DNA of 5,832 bases, taken from Labilibaculum sp032125735 (GTDB lineage Bacteria > Bacteroidota > Bacteroidia > Bacteroidales > Marinifilaceae). Each line of letters starts with the position of its first letter. The first letter of the stretch is position 1. A program made the translations under genes and the position numbers. The notes under the pieces are model-generated. The model was not told the origin of the DNA and did no database searches. It saw only the letters and a list, made by a program, of their open reading frames with translations. Shown here one piece after another: positions 1 through 5,101 of the stretch. The stretch covers positions 1 to 5,832 of the forward strand of contig JAQBBZ010000080.1 in the NCBI GenBank assembly GCA_032125735.1. Direction: 5' to 3'.

Positions 1-165
1 GCCAAGAGTACTAATCTTATCTATCATGTGCTATAATATTTGGGTAATAGTTTAAATCTAGATATCTCAATATATGAAATTCTACATTCAATGCCCAATA
101 AAATTTTTTAGGGCTATTTCTAATTTTGAGAATAGACTAAAGAAAGTTTTTAGTAGGTTTAAAAA

Positions 166-197
166 TTGATATTTTACTATATTATCTGGTAAATTTG
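166..197 (+). promoter_or_regulatory. Candidate Bacteroidota-type promoter for the small membrane protein gene
   Basis: TTG at 166-168 lies 21 bp before TAAATTTG at 190-197, which matches the TAnnTTTG -7 element exactly. The predicted start of transcription is near 204, giving a leader of about 50 nt before the ATG at 255. The rest of 1-254 shows no gene; another TAnnTTTG match at 121-128 lacks a partner TTG. In DNA this AT-rich such matches arise by chance, so the call rests on spacing and position only. Confidence 0.4.
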
Positions 198-254
198 GCC
201 CGTCTCTTTTTTAAAAAATATTGAGAATATTTAATTTGTGATAAAAAAAATAGA

Positions 255-503
255 ATGAATAAGAAAACAATTGTAGTTTTAGTATTGGTACTGATCCTGT
301 TACTTTCTGTTAGTAGTATTTTGGTAATAAATGGGTTTCCTAAACTTACTCTTGATTGGTCGAATCAATCAAGATATGTTGGAAAGCAATATATAAAGGT
401 CATTGGCTTTTTAAGCGTAATGGGATTGGTGTATATACTTGTTGAGGGATTGAAAATTACAAAGCCGGAGAAACAAGAGGAAGAAAACAAAATAGAAGAA
501 TGA
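255..503 (+). CDS. Small two-helix membrane protein of unknown function
   Basis: I do not recognise this 82-residue protein. It starts MNKK and goes straight into a very hydrophobic segment (about residues 5-26, rich in V, L and I). A short polar stretch with N, Q, R and K follows (about 32-46), then a second hydrophobic helix (about 48-66), and a charged tail rich in E and K (68-82). This fits an inner-membrane protein with both ends in the cytoplasm and a short periplasmic hairpin, although the first helix could instead be an uncleaved signal anchor. The ATG follows an A-rich leader without a Shine-Dalgarno sequence, normal for Bacteroidota. A plausible promoter sits about 60 bp upstream. 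The gene is separated from the next by 191 bp containing an A/T inverted repeat, so it is probably a single-gene unit. Hydrophobic layout and promoter support it as real; no function can be assigned. Confidence 0.6.
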   Translation: MNKKTIVVLVLVLILLLSVSSILVINGFPKLTLDWSNQSRYVGKQYIKVIGFLSVMGLVYILVEGLKITKPEKQEEENKIEE

Positions 504-569
504 ATTTACGACTATTCTGGAATCTGTGAAAGCCACGAACTATCTGATTTTGTAGAGGTCTAAGTCAAG

Positions 570-611
570 CACAAAAAAAAAATGAGTGTGTGAGTGTTTT
601 TTTTTTTTGTG
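570..611. repeat. Perfect A-tract/T-tract inverted repeat, possible weak terminator
   Basis: CAC followed by ten A (570-582) is mirrored by twelve T followed by GTG (597-611), around a 14-nt purine-rich spacer of TGAG/TGTG character. The RNA could fold into a 13-bp stem with only three G-C pairs at its base, and the T run could act as a termination tract for the gene ending at 503. The same homopolymer runs sit about 85 bp before the decarboxylase start, where their length could vary by slippage. The repeat itself is plain to see; its role is inference. Confidence 0.5.
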
Positions 612-694
612 AAGGCTATATTTAATTGAAAAAATGGTTTTATTTGCAAATTAAGCCGAAAGACAAATAACAATATTATTTTATGATTACGTAG

Positions 695-2101
695 ATGAAA
701 AACACCTATTTTGATTTGATTGAGCAGAGTTATTATTTCCCACAAGAGGGCTTTGATTTACGAGATAATACTCTCACTTTTCAAGGAATCTCTATGAAAT
801 ATCTTATTGAGAAATATGGTACTCCATTTCGATTTTTTTACCTTCCTAAAATCGGAGACCAAATTAAAAAAGCTCGAAATCTCTTTAATAGGGCAATTAA
901 AAAAAACAATTATGCGGGTACGTACCACTATTGTTATTGTACTAAATGCAATCACTTTGCTCATGTTATTGGCGAAGCTTTAAAGCACAATGTTAATCTT
1001 GAGACTTCATCAGCTTTTGATATTGATTTAATTTTGAATCTCTATAGAGATAAAAAAATTGATTTGAACCGAATAATTGTTCACAATGGATACAAAACGG
1101 ATGAGTATTTGGTTAAGATACTTGATATGCAGGAGTTTGGGTTCAAAAACAGCATCATTATTTTCGATAGTGTACAGGAATTGGATCGACTGGAAATAAT
1201 TGCAAAAGATCGAGTTTTGAAAATTGGTTTACGAATGGCTATTAATGAGGAATCTCAATCAGCCTATTACACATCCAGAATGGGGATTCGTAGTAACGAA
1301 ATTATTAGTTTTTATCACGATAGAATAAAGAACAATCCTAAGTTCGAGCTTAAAATGCTTCACTTTTTCGTTGATTCAGGAATTAAGGATAGTTTATATT
1401 ACTGGGGCGAATTTCAGAAAGCGCTCAAGGTTTATGCCGAATTAAAAAAGGATAGCGAAACTCTGGATTCATTTAATTTAGGTGGAGGTTTCCCAATACG
1501 TAATCATCTTGGATTCGAGTATCAGTATGAATACATGATTAATGAGATTATTTCGAACATAAAAGATGCTTGCACTAAGGAAAATATTCCTGAGCCGGAT
1601 ATCTTTACCGAATTTGGTAAGTATACTGTAGGAGAAAGTGGTGCAATCGTATTTAAAGTACTGGAACAGAAACAACAAAATGATTCGGAATCATGGTATT
1701 TGATTGATAATAGTTTAATGAATACCATTCCTGACGCATGGTCTATTCACGAGAAATTTATTCTATTACCAATAAATAAATGGAAGAATGAATACAAACG
1801 TGTAAATATTGGTGGAATCAGTTGTGATCATTCAGACTATTACAATTCTGAAGATTTAAATCAAGAGGTTTTGCTTCCGAGTTATTCTGATGATGAAAAA
1901 GAACCCTTATATATTGGGTTTTTCCATACTGGAGCTTATCAGGATGCTATTAGCGGATATGGTGGCATTAAGCATTGTTTGATTCCATCTCCAAAGCACG
2001 TTATTATTGATCGAGATGAAAAAGGCAATTTCTTCGATTACGTTTATCGTAACGAACAATCTGCTGATGAAATGTTTAAACTTTTAGGATACAAAAAGTA
2101 A
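695..2101 (+). CDS. speA: Arginine decarboxylase (PLP-dependent, alanine-racemase fold)
   Basis: Predicted to decarboxylate L-arginine to agmatine in the cytoplasm, the first step of agmatine-based polyamine synthesis. The 468-residue protein is close to the short arginine decarboxylases I know from Flavobacteriia and relatives (about 460-470 residues), and much shorter than E. coli SpeA (658). Visible landmarks: the PLP lysine in YCYCTKCNHF (K84), ETSSAFD (103-109), LHFFVD with H223, the phosphate-binding GGGFP loop (263-267), TEFGKYTVGESG (305-316) in place of the usual EPGR motif, the C-terminal active-site CD pair in GGISCDHSDYY (C377, D378), and GAYQD (413-417). The TEFGKY variant is, as I recall, normal for this subfamily. 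The ATG at 695 has no Shine-Dalgarno sequence, and I find no clear promoter in the 190 bp upstream. A DHS-like gene follows after 115 bp with no terminator, suggesting co-transcription. Specificity for arginine rather than lysine, ornithine or a carboxy-polyamine rests on family resemblance only. Confidence 0.88.
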   Translation: MKNTYFDLIEQSYYFPQEGFDLRDNTLTFQGISMKYLIEKYGTPFRFFYLPKIGDQIKKARNLFNRAIKKNNYAGTYHYCYCTKCNHFAHVIGEALKHNVNLETSSAFDIDLILNLYRDKKIDLNRIIVHNGYKTDEYLVKILDMQEFGFKNSIIIFDSVQELDRLEIIAKDRVLKIGLRMAINEESQSAYYTSRMGIRSNEIISFYHDRIKNNPKFELKMLHFFVDSGIKDSLYYWGEFQKALKVYAELKKDSETLDSFNLGGGFPIRNHLGFEYQYEYMINEIISNIKDACTKENIPEPDIFTEFGKYTVGESGAIVFKVLEQKQQNDSESWYLIDNSLMNTIPDAWSIHEKFILLPINKWKNEYKRVNIGGISCDHSDYYNSEDLNQEVLLPSYSDDEKEPLYIGFFHTGAYQDAISGYGGIKHCLIPSPKHVIIDRDEKGNFFDYVYRNEQSADEMFKLLGYKK

Positions 2102-2216
2102 AGAAGTAATTGTTTTATAAATAAAATTGTAGAATTGGCACTACAAGAGGCACGATAAGCCTAAGCTTTTAATTGCCAAATAGTATATAAAATGCTTTGC
2201 TATAAATTTAAAAATC

Positions 2217-3194
2217 ATGCAAAATAAAGGACCAGTAACTAAATTCATACTTGAACATTACAGACATTTTAATTCAGCAGCTTTAGTTGATGCTGCCGTT
2301 GCTTACGAAAAGCATATAGCGGAAGGTAAGAAGATGATGATTACTCTTGGAGGTGCTATGAGTACTGCCGAGTTAGGGCGATCTTTGGCTGAAATGATTC
2401 GTCAGGATAAAGTTCATATCATTACTTGTACCGGTGCAAACCTGGAAGAAGATATTATGAATTTGGTGGCTCATTCACACTATAAAAGAGTTCCTCATTA
2501 CAGAGATTTAACTCCACAAGACGAATGGGATTTAATGGAAAAAGGTTTAAATCGAGTTACTGATACTTGTATTCCGGAAGAAGAAGCTTTTAGAAGGTTA
2601 CAAGCACATGTATTTAAGATTTGGAAAGACGCTGAGGATAAGGGTGAAAGATATTTTCCACACGAATTCATGTATAAATTATTGCTTTCTGGTGTGTTGG
2701 AACAGTATTATGAAATTGATCCAAAAAATAGCTGGATGTTGGCGGCTGCTGAGAAAAACCTTCCTATAGTAGTTCCAGGTTGGGAAGATTCAACCATGGG
2801 GAATATTTTTGCATCTTATTGCTTAAAAGGAGAATTGAAAGCGTCAACTATGAAATCAGGTATTGAGTACATGATTTGGTTGGCCGATTACTATACTAAC
2901 ACAGCGGGAGACGAAGGTATTGGATTTTTCCAAATTGGTGGTGGTATTGCTGGAGATTTCCCAATATGCGTGGTGCCTATGTTGTACCAGGATATGGAAA
3001 GAACTAATACGCCATTTTGGTCTTATTTCTGTCAAATTTCGGATTCTACAACTAGTTATGGTTCTTATTCCGGAGCTGTTCCAAATGAAAAAATTACTTG
3101 GGGTAAGTTAGGAATTGAAACACCTAAATTTATTATTGAATCAGATGCTACAATTGTAGCGCCCTTAGTTTTTGCATATTTATTAGGTTGGTAA
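2217..3194 (+). CDS. Deoxyhypusine-synthase-like protein, probable NAD-dependent aminobutyltransferase
   Basis: This 325-residue protein belongs to the deoxyhypusine synthase (DHS) family. True DHS moves an aminobutyl group from spermidine to a lysine of eIF5A through an enzyme-lysine imine, using NAD. Bacteria lack eIF5A, so a small-molecule acceptor such as putrescine or agmatine is more likely (inference). Landmarks: TCTGANLEED (70-79), matching the NAD-contacting TAGGVEED of human DHS; PGWEDSTMGN (187-196); FFQIGGGI (237-244); GSYSGAVPNE (282-291); and TWGK (294-297), whose K297 matches the catalytic lysine K329 of human DHS. W295 and E291 also match. Compared with the human sequence as I recall it, D243, D316 and the HH containing H288 appear replaced by N196, Y284 and GD, pointing to changed substrate binding. 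The protein is shorter than human DHS (369). It follows the arginine decarboxylase by 115 bp without a terminator, a pairing I know from other Bacteroidota, where an agmatinase often lies between; none does here. Family assignment is firm, the exact reaction is not. Confidence 0.9.
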   Translation: MQNKGPVTKFILEHYRHFNSAALVDAAVAYEKHIAEGKKMMITLGGAMSTAELGRSLAEMIRQDKVHIITCTGANLEEDIMNLVAHSHYKRVPHYRDLTPQDEWDLMEKGLNRVTDTCIPEEEAFRRLQAHVFKIWKDAEDKGERYFPHEFMYKLLLSGVLEQYYEIDPKNSWMLAAAEKNLPIVVPGWEDSTMGNIFASYCLKGELKASTMKSGIEYMIWLADYYTNTAGDEGIGFFQIGGGIAGDFPICVVPMLYQDMERTNTPFWSYFCQISDSTTSYGSYSGAVPNEKITWGKLGIETPKFIIESDATIVAPLVFAYLLGW

Positions 3195-3218
3195 TTAAAT
3201 GAAAACCACATATATTTC
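3188..3218 (+). promoter_or_regulatory. Weak candidate internal promoter overlapping the end of the DHS-like gene
   Basis: TTG at 3188-3190, next to the stop codon of the DHS-like gene, lies 20 bp before TATATTTC at 3211-3218, one mismatch from TAnnTTTG. It would start transcription near 3225, about 19 nt before the ATG at 3244. It could give the acidic-protein gene its own transcript in addition to read-through, but a chance match is quite possible. Confidence 0.25.
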
Positions 3219-3243
3219 CATTTTTCGATAAACAAATTATTGT

Positions 3244-3624
3244 ATGAAAAGCAGCAATAAACCACGAGTAATCCAGAGCTACGAAAAGCTTAGTCAAGAG
3301 ATACAGGAACAAATAAAATTGTATTATCCTGAGGGATATATGGATAATTTGATTGAATTCAGAAACCATAAGAATGAAATGGTAAGTGCTTTGCCATTCG
3401 AGACCGAGGATAAAATTTATATGGTTCGCATGTCGATTCGGAAAGCTCAGGAGCTTATTGAAGAAGATGATGATTTTGATGATGATGGAAACCTTCTGGA
3501 TAGTAAGAAGGAATCCTATGAAGATAAATATTCTGATTCCGATTTTTTAATGTCAGAAGATGATGAAGAAGAGGAAGTGGATGATGTTGCAAAAGACGAT
3601 GATGACGACGACGATGATGAATAG
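3244..3624 (+). CDS. Small protein with extreme Asp/Glu-rich C-terminal tail, function unknown
   Basis: The 126-residue product has two parts. Residues 1-70 form a mixed-charge globular-looking region with KPRVIQSYEKL, QEQIKLYYPEGY, and ALPFETEDKIYMVRMSIRKAQE. This resembles a conserved Bacteroidota family of unknown role that I recall, some members of which have been labelled DNA primase without good reason. Residues 71-126 hold 32 Asp/Glu out of 56, with EDDDFDDDGN, SYEDKYSDSDF and a final run of eight Asp plus Glu (118-126) encoded by GAT/GAC repeats. No signal peptide or membrane helix is visible, so it is probably cytoplasmic. Such a tail could bind divalent cations, polyamines or basic proteins, or mimic nucleic acid; none of this is shown. 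The gene starts 49 bp after the DHS-like gene and ends just before a strong terminator, so it may be the last gene of the polyamine unit. The repetitive tail codons could vary in number between strains. Confidence 0.82.
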   Translation: MKSSNKPRVIQSYEKLSQEIQEQIKLYYPEGYMDNLIEFRNHKNEMVSALPFETEDKIYMVRMSIRKAQELIEEDDDFDDDGNLLDSKKESYEDKYSDSDFLMSEDDEEEEVDDVAKDDDDDDDDE

Positions 3625-3666
3625 TAGGAGTGCTGTTTACTCTAATCAAGATTAATAATATTAAAG

Positions 3667-3708
3667 AAGGCGATAAAATCATGCATTTTGATTTTATCGC
3701 CTTTTTTT
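3667..3708 (+). terminator. Intrinsic terminator ending the polyamine/acidic-protein unit
   Basis: AAGGCGATAAAATC (3667-3680) pairs perfectly with GATTTTATCGCCTT (3690-3703) around a 9-nt loop, and seven T (3702-3708) follow. It lies 43 bp after the stop codon at 3624. The run of T is only on the right, so it serves plus-strand transcription. Confidence 0.95.
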
Positions 3709-3742
3709 GAATTGAATGTATTCTTTTACTTCATGGTTTAGA

Positions 3743-3793
3743 GAAATAGCAGAATTCTTTAAATACGGGGATTAAAGGCAATTCTGCTATTTC
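3743..3793. repeat. Long two-part hairpin (14 + 6 bp stem)
   Basis: GAAATAGCAGAATT (3743-3756) is perfectly complementary to AATTCTGCTATTTC (3780-3793). Directly inside it, CTTTAA (3757-3762) pairs with TTAAAG (3772-3777), leaving a 2-nt bulge (3778-3779) and a 9-nt loop, atacgggga. No T run follows on either strand, so it does not look like an intrinsic terminator. It could be a structured RNA element, a REP-like palindrome or a protein-binding site. Confidence 0.75.
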
Positions 3794-3814
3794 GGTCAAC
3801 CACTAACCACTAAT

Positions 3815-3842
3815 GGCTTTTCTCTATTACTAGAGGAAAACC
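3815..3842. repeat. Imperfect hairpin downstream of the long hairpin
   Basis: CTCTA (3822-3826) pairs with TAGAG (3831-3835) around the loop TTAC. The stem continues with TTTT/AAAA and GG/CC after single-base bulges at C3817 and G3836, giving about 11 pairs. No T run follows. It stands 22 bp after the long hairpin, with a tandem ACCACTA repeat between them. Confidence 0.45.
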
Positions 3843-3877
3843 AACTTAGCTCTTTCTAATTTAATCTATTATCATGA

Positions 3878-3905
3878 TTGAGTATAAGGTTGTTAAATAA
3901 GCTTG
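3878..3905 (+). promoter_or_regulatory. Weak candidate promoter inside the gene-free region
   Basis: TTG at 3878-3880 is followed after 17 bp by TAAGCTTG at 3898-3905, one mismatch from TAnnTTTG. Transcription from it would start near 3912 and reach the terminator at 4138-4176, giving an RNA of roughly 265 nt. The spacing is at the short end of the usual range, and the match may be chance. Confidence 0.2.
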
Positions 3906-4137
3906 ATGTTAATTGAAAATATATAGTATTTTTCTTTTAAAATAGGAGCGTGTGATGTCAGACTGATTTTTTTGTGAGCTAGTCTGCATAAATTAGCATA
4001 ACTCAAATTACAAAATTGCATAAGCAATGTCCAGTAAAAGAGTAAGTTTTATCTGAAATAATGAAATGTTTAAGGAATAATAATCTGATGGGTAAAAACT
4101 GATTATTAAGATTTATGATCTAGTTTAATAATAATAG

Positions 4138-4176
4138 AAGGGTTGTTTCAAATTATGAAACAGCCCTTTCTTTTTG
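4138..4176 (+). terminator. Intrinsic terminator with no ORF upstream
   Basis: AAGGGTTGTTTCA (4138-4150) pairs with TGAAACAGCCCTT (4156-4168) over 13 positions, one of them a G-U wobble, around the 5-nt loop AATTA. The T-rich tail TTTCTTTTT follows (4167-4175). The opposite strand has no comparable T run next to the stem, so it acts on plus-strand transcripts. The preceding gene already has its own terminator 430 bp earlier, so this one probably ends a non-coding RNA or a leader. Confidence 0.85.
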
Positions 4177-4272
4177 CTTAATTTTATTTTGATGAATAAG
4201 TAATATTTCAGTATGTTGGATTGATGATCATTATTGAAATGTCTTGGTTTAGATACAAAAAGACGTTAAAAC

Positions 4273-4303
4273 TTGTTAAAAAGTAAATTAAACTTTACAT
4301 TTG
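4273..4303 (+). promoter_or_regulatory. Strong Bacteroidota-type promoter of the membrane protein/XRE pair
   Basis: TTG (4273-4275) lies exactly 20 bp before TACATTTG (4296-4303), a full match to TAnnTTTG. The predicted transcription start is near 4310, leaving a leader of about 43 nt before the ATG at 4353. Between the two elements are a partial palindrome, GTAAA-N6-TTTAC (4283-4298), and two GTTAAAA copies 10 bp apart (4265-4271 and 4275-4281). Either could be an operator for the downstream XRE protein, but that is only a guess from position. Confidence 0.65.
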
Positions 4304-4352
4304 GTCTGTGCACAGAATAATAATTAAAAGTTTAATTTATAAAATTGAAAGA

Positions 4353-4826
4353 ATGAAAACCTATTTTCCTTATTATTTTAAAAGAGTTGGAATCTTATTT
4401 GTGTTTGTTGCATTTGTATTATCATGTATTGGTAATATTGACGATTTTAATCGTGGTTTCTTAAGTGGGAGTACGGACTTACCTGTGAGCAGTTATAAAA
4501 AACAGGATTTAGATGATATTTTAAAATATAAACCAATATATACTGAAGAAGAAGTGAAACCTTGGGTAAATGGAAGTCTTATTTTATCTATAATTGGTTT
4601 TACGTTGTACTTGTTTTCGAAAGAGAAGGTTGAAGATGAATTTTATCAACAACTTAGGTCTAAATCTTTAACACAGGCTTTATTTTTCACATGGATATTT
4701 GCAGGAATGCTTTATTGGCTTGGGCCAGATTTCGAATTGGAAGGATTTTATATTTTACAATTTCATCTCATATTTTTTACTATTATATATGTTTATAATA
4801 AGAGGTGGAAGTTTTGGACTGAATAA
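4353..4826 (+). CDS. Four-helix integral membrane protein, partner of the XRE regulator
   Basis: Unrecognised 157-residue membrane protein. Counted from the ATG at 4353, hydrophobic segments lie at about 12-27 (VGILFVFVAFVLSCIG), 74-89, 106-124 and 131-149. A polar loop of about 45 residues separates the first two, and a short K/R/W-rich tail follows the last. The frame stays open upstream to a GTG at 4308, but that codon coincides with the predicted transcription start, and the added residues lack a hydrophobic pattern, so the ATG at 4353 is preferred. The VLSC sequence at 22-25 loosely resembles a lipobox, but the three later helices argue for an integral membrane protein. An XRE-type regulator gene begins 20 bp after the stop codon. 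Pairs of a small multi-helix membrane protein and a 66-70 residue XRE regulator are common in bacteria, and the two products probably act in one regulatory circuit. What signal or substrate it handles is unknown. Confidence 0.72.
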   Translation: MKTYFPYYFKRVGILFVFVAFVLSCIGNIDDFNRGFLSGSTDLPVSSYKKQDLDDILKYKPIYTEEEVKPWVNGSLILSIIGFTLYLFSKEKVEDEFYQQLRSKSLTQALFFTWIFAGMLYWLGPDFELEGFYILQFHLIFFTIIYVYNKRWKFWTE

Positions 4827-4846
4827 GTATAATAAATAAAAAAGTT

Positions 4847-5047
4847 GTGAAAAATACGATAAAGGTTGAAAGAGCAAAAAAGGACATTACACAAGCTGGA
4901 TTAGCTGATAAAATAGGAGTATCAAGACAAACAATTAACGCTATAGAGAAAGGGAAATTTGTACCTTCAACTGTTTTATCTCTAAAAATGGCTCGTTATT
5001 TTGGATGCAAAGTAGAAGATGTTTTTTCCTTGGAGGATGGGGATTAA
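4847..5047 (+). CDS. XRE/Cro-family helix-turn-helix transcriptional regulator
   Basis: This 66-residue protein is almost entirely one HTH_3 domain. IKVERAKKDITQAGLADKIG (about residues 5-24) gives the first helices, and VSRQTINAIEKGKFVPS (25-41) holds the recognition helix with the characteristic SRQTINAIE signature. ALKMARYFG-like helices follow (46-54, here LKMARYFGC), and VEDVFSLED ends the protein. It matches in length and motif the small XRE regulators usually encoded next to a multi-helix membrane protein, as here. The start is a GTG 20 bp after the upstream stop; no in-frame ATG would keep the domain intact, so GTG is the only sensible choice. It is likely translated from the same transcript as the membrane protein and may repress its own promoter at 4273-4303. 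A normal TQEELA core reads TQAGLA here. Its target genes cannot be read from the sequence. Confidence 0.93.
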   Translation: MKNTIKVERAKKDITQAGLADKIGVSRQTINAIEKGKFVPSTVLSLKMARYFGCKVEDVFSLEDGD

Positions 5048-5054
5048 AAAAATA

Positions 5055-5085
5055 AAACCTGACAGATATAGTAACTGTCAGGTTT
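5055..5085. terminator. Bidirectional terminator between convergent genes
   Basis: AAACCTGACAG (5055-5065) and CTGTCAGGTTT (5075-5085) form a perfect 11-bp stem around a 9-nt loop. Reading the plus strand, the tail is TTTATATGGTTTTT; reading the minus strand it is TTTTATTTTTTT, the stronger of the two. It lies 7 bp after the XRE gene stop and 16 bp after the minus-strand gene stop, so it serves both. Confidence 0.92.
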
Positions 5086-5101
5086 ATATGGTTTTTAACT
5101 C

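Larger units (their letters stand above)
3709..4272. other. Gene-free intergenic region with several hairpins and an orphan terminator
   Basis: No protein gene of credible length is visible on either strand over about 560 bp; the ATG codons that exist open frames of 13 codons or fewer. The stretch holds a long two-part hairpin (3743-3793), a tandem ACCACTA pair (3799-3812), a second imperfect hairpin (3815-3842), a promoter-like pair (3878-3905), a short CAGACT/AGTCTG stem (3959-3964 with 3981-3986), alternative AT-rich stems around 4078-4132, and a clear intrinsic terminator (4138-4176). I see no tRNA, tmRNA, SRP RNA, RNase P or familiar riboswitch signature. The presence of a second terminator without an ORF suggests a non-coding transcript; that is inference. 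Confidence 0.6.

Noticed and set aside
121..128. TAATTTTG as a promoter -7 element
   Set aside because: It fits the consensus, but no TTG lies 19-22 bp upstream, and a better spaced pair exists at 166-197.
1478..1728. Overlapping minus-strand frames inside the arginine decarboxylase gene
   Set aside because: Both are antisense to conserved decarboxylase sequence and have no independent support.
3455..3682. Minus-strand frame rich in His, Arg and Leu
   Set aside because: It is the antisense reading of the GAT/GAC/GAA repeats of the acidic tail and overlaps the terminator; the composition is an artefact.
3815..3845. RNase P-like GAGGAAA segment
   Set aside because: Only a few bases resemble the RNase P consensus; the following conserved GTCCGGGC and the other core elements are absent.
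4308..4352. GTG at 4308 as the start of the four-helix membrane protein
   Set aside because: It lies at the predicted transcription start of a strong promoter; the ATG at 4353 leaves a normal leader and puts positive residues just before the first helix.
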